From positions 172,443 to 236,442 of the forward strand of contig MKUP01000006.1 in NCBI GenBank assembly GCA_001898625.1: DNA of 64,000 bases. The letters are read 5' to 3'. The translations under genes were made by a program, and so were the position numbers. This DNA comes from Burkholderiales bacterium 67-32 (GTDB lineage Bacteria; Pseudomonadota; Gammaproteobacteria; Burkholderiales; Burkholderiaceae_B). Positions 8,638 through 17,506 of the stretch are shown in pieces; positions within the stretch are counted from its first letter, which is position 1; each line of letters begins with the position of its first letter. A model generated the notes under the pieces. It searched no databases. It was given only the letters and a program-made list of their open reading frames with translations, and was not told where the DNA came from.

Positions 8638-10532
8638 AGCCGGGATACAAGCGGACGGAAGTGGGAGTGATTCCGGAGGATTGGAGTACGGCAGTACTCG
8701 GAGATGTTTGTGAATTTGAAAATGGTGATCGTGGTAGCAATTATCCATCTCCTAACTCATTCAAAGCTATCGGCGTTCCATTCATAAACGCCGGACATCT
8801 TTTGAACGGAAAAATTAGTCTTTCTTCTATGGACTACATCACAGAGGAGAGTTATGCCCGGCTGGGGGGAGGAAAGGTCAAGGCTGGAGATACATTATTT
8901 TGCCTTCGTGGATCACTTGGAAAATTTGGAACTATTCCTCCTAACTTTGGTAAGGGAGCTATTGCAAGCTCCTTAATTATTGTGCGAAGGAAATTTGGGG
9001 GCGTAGTTCAAGATTACTTGAGCAGTTATTTTTCTTCTGATCTATGCGCAAGAATGATCGAAAAATGGGCTGGTGGAGCTGCACAGCCAAATCTTGGCGC
9101 ACAGGACTTAGCTAGATTTTCTATTCCGCTCCCTCCTACAGAGGCTGAACAACGCACCATCGCCACCGCCCTCGGCGATATGGACGCCCTGCTGGACGGG
9201 CTGGATCACCTGATCGCCAAAAAACGCGCCATCAAACAGGCCACCATGCAGCAACTGCTCACCGGCCAAGCCCGCCTGCCGGGATTTGGTGGGAAGTGGG
9301 AGGTGAAGCAGTTGGGAGATCATCTGACCTTCCTGAAGAACGGTGTGAATTCGCGTGCCGAGCTTTCTTACAGCGAAGATGTTCGATACTTGCATTACGG
9401 CGACATTCACGGGTCTTCGCGAGTGGAGCTCAACCCCGCCAACGTAGAAATGCCTTGTCTCCCGCGCGCCAAGGCAAGTCGTTTGGACCGCCTGCAAAAC
9501 GGCGACCTTATTTTTGCTGACGCATCTGAGGATATGGATGGCGTTGGTAAATCTGTTGAAATCCAAAATGCAACAGGCATCGAACTGGTCTCGGGGCTGC
9601 ACACCATTGCAATCAGGTTTGACAAGAGTGTGCTGGCAGATGGTTTCAAAGCCTATATTCAGTTCATCCCGAAATTCCGTGCTCACCTTCGGCAGCTTGC
9701 AGCCGGCACAAAGGTATATGCGACGAATCGAACACATATCGCCAGCGTCGAACTGAGACTTCCTGGTATTCGCGAGCAGCAGGCGATTTCCGCTTTGCTC
9801 TCCGACATGGATGCTGAGATCGCCGCCCTCGCAACCCGCCGCGCCAAGACCCGCGCCCTCAAGCAGGCCATGATGCAGGAGCTGCTGACTGGTAGGACGC
9901 GGTTGGTAATACCTGATGCCAAACCGGTTGGCGAGGTGGCGGCGCAAACAGAAGGACGCAAGGCGAACGTCCATTTCCTGAGAAGCGTGCTGGCAGCCGA
10001 AATCATCGATCAGTTGCACGATCAGCCGACCTTTGGCCACGTCAAGTTCGAGAAGATGATGTTCCTTGCCGAACACCTGTGTCAGGTGGATACCGGCTCT
10101 ACTTACCGCCGCAAGGCCGCTGGCCCATATGACAACCGGGCACTTCGCTCGATAGACAGTCAGTTGCAGAAGCAGCAATGGTTCGAGGCGCGAAAGCAAG
10201 AAGGCCGTTACCAGTACGTACCACTGGCGAAGCGTGGCGGTCACAAACCGTACTTCGAGCGGCATTTTTCCGGAGTTGGCGAAACTCTTGAGAAGATTCT
10301 GAGCGCCTTCAAGACTGCTAAAACGGAGCAGTGCGAAATCGTCGCCACCTTGCTGGCGGCGTGGAGCGATTTGCTGCGTGAGAAAGGAGCCGTCTCCGAT
10401 GAAATGATCGTGCACGAGGTGCTGCACAATTGGCACGAAGCTAAGCAGCGGATACTTGAGGATCGCTGGCTGATGGCTCTTGGCTGGATGCGAGAGAAAG
10501 GTTTTGTGCCGAAGGGAGCGACATTGCCATGA
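8628..10532 (+). CDS. hsdS: Type I specificity subunit HsdS with an extra C-terminal domain
   Basis: A 634-residue protein. Two target-recognition domains (about residues 15-175 and 225-385) each end in the conserved helical spacer (EAEQRTIATALGDMDALLDGLDHLIAKK and the matching second copy), and each half closes with LLTG. After residue 425 comes an extension of about 195 residues not found in normal HsdS (usually 400-460). It contains FGHVKFEKMMFLAEHLC, then RKAAGPYDNRALRSID, resembling Panacea/SocA (DUF4065) antitoxin-type domains; that resemblance is by eye only. DNA coding for the first recognition domain is clearly more AT-rich than its flanks, fitting domain exchange. It overlaps hsdM and the next gene. 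Confidence 0.9.
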   Translation: MEVKPGYKRTEVGVIPEDWSTAVLGDVCEFENGDRGSNYPSPNSFKAIGVPFINAGHLLNGKISLSSMDYITEESYARLGGGKVKAGDTLFCLRGSLGKFGTIPPNFGKGAIASSLIIVRRKFGGVVQDYLSSYFSSDLCARMIEKWAGGAAQPNLGAQDLARFSIPLPPTEAEQRTIATALGDMDALLDGLDHLIAKKRAIKQATMQQLLTGQARLPGFGGKWEVKQLGDHLTFLKNGVNSRAELSYSEDVRYLHYGDIHGSSRVELNPANVEMPCLPRAKASRLDRLQNGDLIFADASEDMDGVGKSVEIQNATGIELVSGLHTIAIRFDKSVLADGFKAYIQFIPKFRAHLRQLAAGTKVYATNRTHIASVELRLPGIREQQAISALLSDMDAEIAALATRRAKTRALKQAMMQELLTGRTRLVIPDAKPVGEVAAQTEGRKANVHFLRSVLAAEIIDQLHDQPTFGHVKFEKMMFLAEHLCQVDTGSTYRRKAAGPYDNRALRSIDSQLQKQQWFEARKQEGRYQYVPLAKRGGHKPYFERHFSGVGETLEKILSAFKTAKTEQCEIVATLLAAWSDLLREKGAVSDEMIVHEVLHNWHEAKQRILEDRWLMALGWMREKGFVPKGATLP

Positions 10533-11584
10533 CTGACAAGCCCGCCTCACTAATTCCAGCCCCACAAGGCTACGCCGACTGGCTGTCCGACCTGAAGGGT
10601 CGCATCCACACCGCGCAGCAGCGTGCGGTGCTGGCGGTCAACCGGGAACTGGTGAGCCTTTACTGGCAAATCGGCCGCGACATTCTGGCGCGGCAGGCCG
10701 AACAGGGTTGGGGTGCCAAGGTGATCGATCGGTTGGCGCATGATCTGCGCACGGCGTTCCCGGAGATGAAAGGTTTTTCGCCGCGCAACCTCAAGTACAT
10801 GCGTGCGTTTGCCGAGGCCTGGCCGGACGCTGAAATTGTGCAGCAGGCTGCTGCACAATTGCCCTGGGGTCACAACTTGGTATTGCTGGATCGCCTGAAA
10901 GCGTCAACGGAGCGCCTGGCCTATGCCCGCGCCGCCATCGAACATGGCTGGTCGCGGAATATGTTGAACATCCATATCGAAACCCGCCTGCTGGAGCGCA
11001 CGGGCAAAGCCGTTACCAACTTCGTTCAGCGCCTGCCCGCGCCGCAGTCCGATCTGGCCATTGAGTCGCTGAAAGACCCGTACCGCTTCGATTTCCTCGG
11101 CCTGGGCGATGAAGCACAGGAGCGCGAGATCGAAAGCGCGCTGGTGCAGCACGTCACTGATTTCCTGCTGGAGCTGGGTGCGGGCTTCGCGTTCGTTGGC
11201 CGGCAGGTGTTGCTGGACGTGGGTGGCGAGGAGTTCTTCATCGACCTGTTGTTCTACCACCTCAAGCTGCGCTGTTACGTGGTGATCGAACTGAAGGCAG
11301 GCAAGTTCAAGCCCGAGCACCTGGGACAACTGGGCTTTTACCTGACGGCGGTGGATCGGCAGGTGAAGCACGCGCAGGACAACCCGAGCATTGGCCTGCT
11401 GCTGTGCAAGAGCAAAAACAAGGTGGTGGCCGAGTACGCCCTGGGCGACAAGTCGCAGCCTATGGGCATTGCCGAATACAAACTGGTGGAATCCCTGCCG
11501 CAAGAGCTGCAAACCAGCCTGCCGACGATCGAACAGATCGAGCGGGAGCTGGGCAAGCCCATGGATGATGGCACCGAGGAATGA
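10529..11584 (+). CDS. PDDEXK nuclease of the YhcG/DUF1016 family
   Basis: A 351-residue protein with the DUF1016 N-terminal domain (residues 15-180: NRELVSLYWQIGRDIL, GFSPRNLKYMRAFAEAWP, PWGHNLVLL) and a C-terminal PD-(D/E)xK nuclease domain in which FFID239, VVIE254-L-K256 supply the metal-binding Asp, Glu and Lys. Such proteins are frequent inside type I restriction-modification loci, but their role there is not settled; accessory defence nuclease is the likely job. The start overlaps the hsdS stop (ATGA) and hsdR begins 4 bases after its stop, so it is embedded in the same transcript. All catalytic residues look intact. Confidence 0.9.
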   Translation: MTDKPASLIPAPQGYADWLSDLKGRIHTAQQRAVLAVNRELVSLYWQIGRDILARQAEQGWGAKVIDRLAHDLRTAFPEMKGFSPRNLKYMRAFAEAWPDAEIVQQAAAQLPWGHNLVLLDRLKASTERLAYARAAIEHGWSRNMLNIHIETRLLERTGKAVTNFVQRLPAPQSDLAIESLKDPYRFDFLGLGDEAQEREIESALVQHVTDFLLELGAGFAFVGRQVLLDVGGEEFFIDLLFYHLKLRCYVVIELKAGKFKPEHLGQLGFYLTAVDRQVKHAQDNPSIGLLLCKSKNKVVAEYALGDKSQPMGIAEYKLVESLPQELQTSLPTIEQIERELGKPMDDGTEE

Positions 11585-11588
11585 TGCG

Positions 11589-14500
11589 ATGACCCAACCC
11601 ATGGCGCGCTCCGAGCGCAACAGCCAAAACCGCGTTGCCCGGCTGTTCACCACCCCACCGGTCAATGGCGGCCTGGGCTACGAGCACCTGGGCAACTGGA
11701 GCAAGCGCGATCACAACCGCGCCATCGAAGTCGATCTGCTGCGCGCCAACCTGTCTGCTCGTGGTTATTCGCCATCCCACATCAGCGCTGCTTTGCAGAA
11801 GCTGGAAGTCGCCGTGGATGTCACCGGCATCACGCCCTATCAGGCCAATCTGCGCACCTACCAGTTACTTCGCTATGGCGTGCCGGTGCAGATCGCGGCG
11901 GGCCAATCGCATGAGACAGTGCAGTTGATCGACTGGGCGCAGCCCGAGCGCAATCACTTCGCGCTGGCTGAGGAAGTGACGCTGCGGGGCGGGAGCACCC
12001 GTCGGCCGGACATCGTTCTGTACATCAATGGCTTGGCGGTGGCGGTGATCGAGCTCAAGCGCAGCTCGGTTGATGTGGGCGATGGTATTCGCCAGTTATG
12101 CAGCAATCAGGAGGAAACCTTCAATCAGGGCTTCTTCAGCACCGTGCAGTTGCTGCTGGCGGGCAGCGATGCGCAAGGTTTGCGCTACGGCACCACCGGC
12201 ACACCGGAACAGTTCTTCGTGCAGTGGAAGGATGAACAACCGTCAGCCATGGCAACAGCGGGCGCGTTGCTGGATCGTCCGTTGGTTCAGATGTGCGAGA
12301 AGGCGCGGTTGCTGGATTTGATCCGCAACTTCGTGATCTTCGATGCGGGTTTCAAGAAGGTGCCCCGGCAACACCAGTACCAGGGCCTCAAGGCCGCGCA
12401 GGAACGCATCGCCAAACGCGAGGGTGGCGTGATCTGGCACACCCAGGGTAGCGGCAAGAGTATCCTGATGGTGTTGTTGGCGAAGTGGTTGCTGGAACAC
12501 GACCCGCAGGCGCGGGTGCTGGTGGTGACCGACCGCGACGAGCTGGACAAGCAGATTGAAGGCGTGATGCGCAATGCCGGGGTGATCGGCGAGGGATCGG
12601 CTCCTCCGCGCATCACCTCACGCGCGGACTTCGTGCAAAAACTCAGTGCCACCACACCACGCTTGTTGTGCGCATTGATCCACAAGTTCGATGCGGCTGA
12701 TCTCAAGGGTGTGCCACCGCCTATCCATGGGCGTTTCTATGTGTTCGTGGACGAGTGCCACCGCACCCAAGGCGGCAACATGAACAAGCAGATGAAGCGC
12801 TGGCTGGCCGACGCCATCTTCATCGGCTTCACCGGCACGCCGCTGTTGCGCAAGGATCGGCAAACCACCCGCGAAGTGTTCGGCACGTATATCCACACCT
12901 ACAAGTTCCACGAAGCGGTGGCCGACAAGGTGGTGCTGGATTTGAAATACGAGGCCCGTGATGTGCCGCAGCGACTGACTTCACGCAAGGCCATCGATGC
13001 CTGGTTCGAGAAGAAAACGCGCGGACTAAACAACTTCCAGAAATCCATCCTGCGCAAGCGCTGGGCCACGATGGAAGAGCTGATGAGCGCCAAGGAGCGC
13101 AAGGATCGCATCGTCGCCAACCTCATCGAGGATTTCAGCCTCAAGCCTCGCCTGGACAATGATCGTGGCACGGCGATCCTGGTGGCGGCTTCGATCTATG
13201 ATGCCTGCCATTACCTCCGGTTGTTTCAGAACACGCATTTCGGCCCCCATGTGGGCATCATCACCTCGTACGAACCCAACCCGGTTGCCATCTCGAAAGA
13301 ATCGGCCGGTAGCGACGAACGCTACAAATACGACACCTACAAGCAGCATGTGCTGCGCGCCGGCCAGACTACCAAACAGTACGAAGACGAAACCAAGCGA
13401 CGCTTCATCGAAGAGCCTGCCAGCATGAAGCTGCTGATCGTGGTCAGCAAGCTGCTCACCGGTTTCGATGCACCCAGCTGCTCCTACATCTACCTGGACA
13501 ACGAACTGCACGACCATAACCTGTTCCAGGCCATCTGCCGTACCAACCGGCTTGACGGTGACGACAAGGACTATGGCCATATCGTCGATTACAAGGAGCT
13601 GTTCGGTGACGTGCAACAGGCCATTGCGGTGTACAGCTCCGACGAACTGGACATCGACACAGGCAACGGCGGCGAAAACAACGTCCACCTGAAGAACTGG
13701 CTGGAGGAAGGCCGCAAGCAGCTGGACGAAGCCCGTGAAACGCTGCATTACCTGTGCGAGCCGGTTCCGCAGCCGCGAGATCTTGAGCAGTTCATCCACT
13801 ATTTCTGCGGCCACGCTGGTAATTCGGAGGCGCTGCTGGAAAGCGAGGCGCTGCGCATTGCCTTCTACAAGGCGGTGGCGACCTATCTGCGTGCCTTCGC
13901 GGACATCGCTCAGAACCTGACCGAGGCGGGTTACTCAGACAGCGAAGCTGACACCTTGCGGCGAGAAACCGAGTTCTATGCCGAAGTGCGTTCGGCCATC
14001 AAGCATTACAGCGGCGAAGAGCTGGACATCAAGCCCTATGAGGCCGACATGCGTCACCTCATCAACACCTATATCCAGGCCGAGCCAGCGCAGGCGTTGG
14101 GCGAGTTGGCCGAACTGTCGCTGACCGAGCTGATTATCGAGACCGGCATCCACAATGCCATCGCCAAGAAGCTCAACGAGAAGGGCAAGCTGTCGAAGAA
14201 CGCCATTGCGGAAACCATCATCAACAACGTCCGCAAGACCATCATCCGAGATCGCCTGACCGACCCGCGCTTTTATGAGCAGATGTCCAAGCTACTCGAT
14301 GACTTGATCCAGCAAAGCCGTGAAGGCACTGAGGCTTACGAAGCATTCTTGAGCAAGGCGGAAGACATCCTGAAGAAGCACCGCGCGAAACAACACGACA
14401 TCGATGAACCTGCCATGTTGCACGGCAATGCAGGTGCGCTGGTGATTTATCGCAATCTTCCTGACATCATTTCCAGCGATGTGCTGCCCGATGCGGGTGG

Positions 14501-14714
14501 TGTAGTCAAAGAGCCACAGGCCGAATACGGAGACCTGTTGGCCTTGCTGGCGCTGAAGATCGATCGTGTGATGCGTGACGAAGCCCCGGCAGGATGGCGT
14601 GGCGATGAAGCCAAGGAGCGCATCGTGCAGAATTTCCTGCATCCGTTGACCGGACGCAACCGCGAGGCCACGCTAAAACTATTCGATTTGCTGAGAAATC
14701 AGCCGAACTACTGA
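11589..14714 (+). CDS. hsdR: Type I restriction endonuclease subunit HsdR
   Basis: A 1041-residue motor and nuclease subunit. The N-terminal nuclease has PD at 140-141 and E155-L-K157. The superfamily 2 translocase follows: Walker A TQGSGKS at 285-291, Walker B VDECHR near 387, motif III FTGTP and motif VI QAICRTNR. The C-terminal helical part binds the methylase core. It pulls DNA in after the complex meets an unmethylated site and cuts at a distance. ATG 11589 is preferred over frames opening inside the upstream gene, because it follows that stop by 4 bases and family proteins begin here. No damage seen; with HsdM and HsdS it should make a working system. Confidence 0.95.
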   Translation: MTQPMARSERNSQNRVARLFTTPPVNGGLGYEHLGNWSKRDHNRAIEVDLLRANLSARGYSPSHISAALQKLEVAVDVTGITPYQANLRTYQLLRYGVPVQIAAGQSHETVQLIDWAQPERNHFALAEEVTLRGGSTRRPDIVLYINGLAVAVIELKRSSVDVGDGIRQLCSNQEETFNQGFFSTVQLLLAGSDAQGLRYGTTGTPEQFFVQWKDEQPSAMATAGALLDRPLVQMCEKARLLDLIRNFVIFDAGFKKVPRQHQYQGLKAAQERIAKREGGVIWHTQGSGKSILMVLLAKWLLEHDPQARVLVVTDRDELDKQIEGVMRNAGVIGEGSAPPRITSRADFVQKLSATTPRLLCALIHKFDAADLKGVPPPIHGRFYVFVDECHRTQGGNMNKQMKRWLADAIFIGFTGTPLLRKDRQTTREVFGTYIHTYKFHEAVADKVVLDLKYEARDVPQRLTSRKAIDAWFEKKTRGLNNFQKSILRKRWATMEELMSAKERKDRIVANLIEDFSLKPRLDNDRGTAILVAASIYDACHYLRLFQNTHFGPHVGIITSYEPNPVAISKESAGSDERYKYDTYKQHVLRAGQTTKQYEDETKRRFIEEPASMKLLIVVSKLLTGFDAPSCSYIYLDNELHDHNLFQAICRTNRLDGDDKDYGHIVDYKELFGDVQQAIAVYSSDELDIDTGNGGENNVHLKNWLEEGRKQLDEARETLHYLCEPVPQPRDLEQFIHYFCGHAGNSEALLESEALRIAFYKAVATYLRAFADIAQNLTEAGYSDSEADTLRRETEFYAEVRSAIKHYSGEELDIKPYEADMRHLINTYIQAEPAQALGELAELSLTELIIETGIHNAIAKKLNEKGKLSKNAIAETIINNVRKTIIRDRLTDPRFYEQMSKLLDDLIQQSREGTEAYEAFLSKAEDILKKHRAKQHDIDEPAMLHGNAGALVIYRNLPDIISSDVLPDAGGVVKEPQAEYGDLLALLALKIDRVMRDEAPAGWRGDEAKERIVQNFLHPLTGRNREATLKLFDLLRNQPNY

Positions 14715-15424
14715 TGACGCAGACGCACATACGTCTGGGGGAACTAGACATCGCCGTCACGTTCAAGGCCGTGAAGAATGTCCATCTTTCCGTGCATCCG
14801 CCCGAGGGGGTGGTAACGCTGGTGGCACCAACGGGCACACGGCTGGAAGTGGCTCGAGCCTATGCCGTTTCCAAGCTGCGTTGGATTCGCCAGCAACAGG
14901 CGCAATTGCAGGCACAGTCCCGCGAAACTCCTCGCCAGTTCGTTACCAGGGAAAGCCATTACATTTGGGGACGCCGCTATCTGCTATCGGTGCTGGAGCG
15001 CGATGCCCCGCCTAAGGTGAAGATGGATCACAGGCGCATCACCTTGTTTGTGCGCCCCGGCACCAACGCAGCCAAGCGCGAAGCCATCTATCAACGCTGG
15101 CAACGCGGTTTGCTACACCAAGCTATTTCACCCCTGATCGAATACTGGGAGCCGCGTATCGGCGTGAAGGTCAATGGCTACTTCCTGCAACGGATGAAAA
15201 CCAAATGGGGTAGTTGCAATCATCGCCAGGCTCACATTCGGCTCAACACGGAACTGGCCAAGAAGCCTCGTGACTTGCTTGAATATGTGATCGTGCATGA
15301 AATGATCCATCTGATCGAACCGACGCACAGTGAGCAGTTCATATCGTTGCTGACCCAACACTATCCTGCCTGGCGGGATGCTCGTGCGGAACTGAACGCG
15401 CTGCCGCTGGGACAGACTGTTTGA
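14714..15424 (+). CDS. SprT/YgjP-like metallopeptidase (DUF45/M48-type)
   Basis: A 236-residue protein with a C-terminal zinc-metallopeptidase site: WGSC at 165-168, H195-E196-M-I-H199 and a third likely ligand at H205. The N-terminal half is the beta-rich YgjP domain. Members of this family are often the last gene of type I restriction loci; whether they act as proteases in defence is not established. The start shares one base with the hsdR stop (TGATG), so it is translated right after HsdR. It is the last intact gene of the island. Confidence 0.9.
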   Translation: MTQTHIRLGELDIAVTFKAVKNVHLSVHPPEGVVTLVAPTGTRLEVARAYAVSKLRWIRQQQAQLQAQSRETPRQFVTRESHYIWGRRYLLSVLERDAPPKVKMDHRRITLFVRPGTNAAKREAIYQRWQRGLLHQAISPLIEYWEPRIGVKVNGYFLQRMKTKWGSCNHRQAHIRLNTELAKKPRDLLEYVIVHEMIHLIEPTHSEQFISLLTQHYPAWRDARAELNALPLGQTV

Positions 15425-15430
15425 ATATTG

Positions 15431-15704
15431 CTACCGGCCAAGATAAATCGAGACTGCACCGACTCGCCCATGCCCTAGCTCAAGACTGATATGTAGTCGG
15501 ACCTGGTGGTCTTGTAGGCGTTGTTCAGCAGACATGGCCGAACAATGAATTCCCCCGGCCACAGACGCCTTCCACCCCATCAGCATCTCATACTGCATCT
15601 GCGCATACCGATGCCGCAGTCAATGCATGTTGCTTAACCCCGCCGCCTTGCACAGGCCGTCGTAAACATGCCGCTGCTGGATATAGGTCTTGTGCGCCGG
15701 CATC
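15431..15704 (-). pseudogene. Remnant of a second tyrosine recombinase (C-terminal catalytic part)
   Basis: Read on the minus strand from 15704, one continuous frame encodes PAHKTYIQQRHVYDGLCKAAGLSNMH, then an in-frame TGA (where related proteins have Gly), then LRHRYAQMQYEMLMGWKA, ISLELGHGRVGAVSIYLGR and stop TAG at 15433-15431. The pieces match the catalytic half of integrase-domain proteins found in integrative elements: Arg in LRH, His in LGH, Tyr in IYLGR. There is no N-terminal half; the homology ends at the neighbouring Bug gene stop. It marks the right edge of the island, opposite in direction to the integrase at the left edge. Confidence 0.75.
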
Positions 15705-16668
15705 AGTCCGCCGTGATGCGCGCCGCGCCGATCACCTGCTTCCATTTGGCGACTTCATCCGTCAACGATGAGGTGAAGCCGGCCGCCGCCGCATAGTCGC
15801 CTTCCATGCCTTGCCTGGCGAGCGCCTGGCGAAACGCCGGATCCTGGGTGATGCGGGCAATGGCCTGGTCGAGCCGGGTCACGATGTTGTCCGGCGTTCG
15901 CGCTGGCGCGATCACACCGAACCACGAGACGGCTTCGAGTCCGGCAAGCCCGGCCTCGCCCGCGGCGGGAAGGTCGGGAGCGAGCGTCGAGCGCCGGCCG
16001 GACATGACCGCCAGCAGACGCACGCGCGATGTCCCGGCGTGGCTCACCAGGGAAGGCAGGGTGCCGAAGACGGCGTCGATCTGGCCCGCCAGGAGGTCGG
16101 ACACGGCGGCGGACGAGCCCTTGTAGGGGACGTGCGTGCTGCGGATTCCGGCTACGTCGTCGAACAGCGCCTTGGACAGGTGTCCGATCGAGCCATTGCC
16201 GGCGGACCCGACGTTCAGGCTGTCGGGGCGGGCCCGGGCGAGTGCGACATATTCGGCGGTGGTGCGCGCGGGCAGGTCCTGTTTGACCGCCAGTACCATG
16301 GGCGAGGCCGCGAAGCGGGCCACCGGCCGCATGCCGCGCACGTAGTCGAATCCTTCACGCGGCCGCAGCGCGGCGTTGATGGCATACGAGGTGTCGCACA
16401 GCAGCAGGGTGTAGCCGTCGGGCGCCGCCTTGGCCACGCCGTCGACCGCCAGCATGCCGGCCGCGCCGGGGCGGTTCTCGACCACGACGGTCTGGCCCAG
16501 CGAGGTGGACAGGTGCTGGGCTAGCAGGCGGCCCGAGGTGTCCGTGCCGCCTCCCGGCCCGAAGGGGACGATCAGGCGGATGGGGCGGACGGGATAGTCC
16601 GCGGCGTTGGTCGCGCTCAGGGGCGCGAGGCAAAGACCGAACGGCAGGATCCAGGCAAGGTGCTTCAT
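15703..16668 (-). CDS. Bug/TctC-family periplasmic solute-binding protein
   Basis: A 321-residue Bug protein with a signal peptide (cleavage near ATNA-AD) and the motifs RPIRLIVPFGPGGGTDT, GAAGMLA, APDGYTLLLC and HVPYKGSSAA. It is the third gene after a fumarylacetoacetase-family hydrolase and a TSUP permease, separated from the permease by 54 bp, so the three probably form one operon controlled by the divergent LysR gene at 18335. Its last bases touch the integrase remnant, so the island inserted, or decayed, right at its 3' end. Ligand unknown; presumably a carboxylate handled by the hydrolase. Confidence 0.93.
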   Translation of the reverse strand: MKHLAWILPFGLCLAPLSATNAADYPVRPIRLIVPFGPGGGTDTSGRLLAQHLSTSLGQTVVVENRPGAAGMLAVDGVAKAAPDGYTLLLCDTSYAINAALRPREGFDYVRGMRPVARFAASPMVLAVKQDLPARTTAEYVALARARPDSLNVGSAGNGSIGHLSKALFDDVAGIRSTHVPYKGSSAAVSDLLAGQIDAVFGTLPSLVSHAGTSRVRLLAVMSGRRSTLAPDLPAAGEAGLAGLEAVSWFGVIAPARTPDNIVTRLDQAIARITQDPAFRQALARQGMEGDYAAAAGFTSSLTDEVAKWKQVIGAARITAD

Positions 16669-16722
16669 CGTGAGTCTCCTCGGGGGTCGGCGCCTGTCGA
16701 CGCTTCTGTTTCGTTTCGTTGT

Positions 16723-17478
16723 TCAGTAGGCCTTGATGAAATAGATCGCGCTCAGGCACAGGCCAATGCCGATCACGATACGGCGCAGCGCCGCGGCGGA
16801 CACCAGGCGCGAGAGCTGCGCGCCGTAGAAGCCGCCCAGGGTGGCGCCTACGAGGGTGGCCGCCATGGCCAGCCAACTGACGGCCCCGGCGGCGACGAAG
16901 GTCGCGACGCTGACGCTGTAGATCACCGCCGTGAGCAGGTTCTTGATCGCGTTCAGTTCGTGGATGTCTTCGTGGCCCGCGATGGCCAGCGCGGCCAGCA
17001 GCAGGATGCCCATGCCGGCGCCGAAGAAGCCGCCGTACACGGCGACCAGCAGGTAGCCGGCGCGCGCCAGCGTGCTGGTGCCGTCCGGACGCCGCCTGGT
17101 CGCGGCCCAGGACGCCAGGTGGCGGCTGGCGGCGAACAGCAGGGTCGCGAACAGCAACAGCCACGGAATGAGGCGCGAGAATACCGCGTCCTGGATGGAG
17201 ATCAGCAGCAGGCCGCCAGCCACGCCGCCGACCAGGGACAGGGCGGCCAGCGGCACCAGCATGCGCCGGTACTTGCGCAGCTCCTGTCGGTAGGCCCAGG
17301 CGCCGGCCAGGCTTGCCGGCCAGAGCGCCACCGAGTTGGTGGCATTGGCCGAGACCGGCGGCACGCCCGCCCACAGCAGCGCCGGGAACGAGAAGAAGGT
17401 GCCGCCGCCGGCGATGGTGTTGACCAGGCCGGCCGCGAAGCCGGCCAGGATCAGCAGGAGGATGTCGGTGAGCTGCAT
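16723..17478 (-). CDS. TSUP-family permease (TauE/SafE)
   Basis: A 251-residue integral membrane protein with about eight hydrophobic segments and the TSUP hallmarks GLVNTIAGGGTFFSFPALL near the N-terminus and GGFFGAGMGILLLAAL near residue 150. TSUP proteins export or import sulfonates, sulfite or small organic acids across the inner membrane. It lies 28 bp after the FAH-family hydrolase and before a Bug protein on the same strand. Inference: transport of the same acid or of its sulfur-containing product. Confidence 0.92.
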   Translation of the reverse strand: MQLTDILLLILAGFAAGLVNTIAGGGTFFSFPALLWAGVPPVSANATNSVALWPASLAGAWAYRQELRKYRRMLVPLAALSLVGGVAGGLLLISIQDAVFSRLIPWLLLFATLLFAASRHLASWAATRRRPDGTSTLARAGYLLVAVYGGFFGAGMGILLLAALAIAGHEDIHELNAIKNLLTAVIYSVSVATFVAAGAVSWLAMAATLVGATLGGFYGAQLSRLVSAAALRRIVIGIGLCLSAIYFIKAY

Positions 17479-17506
17479 GATGATCAGTGGGGCTGGACGT
17501 CTGCCG

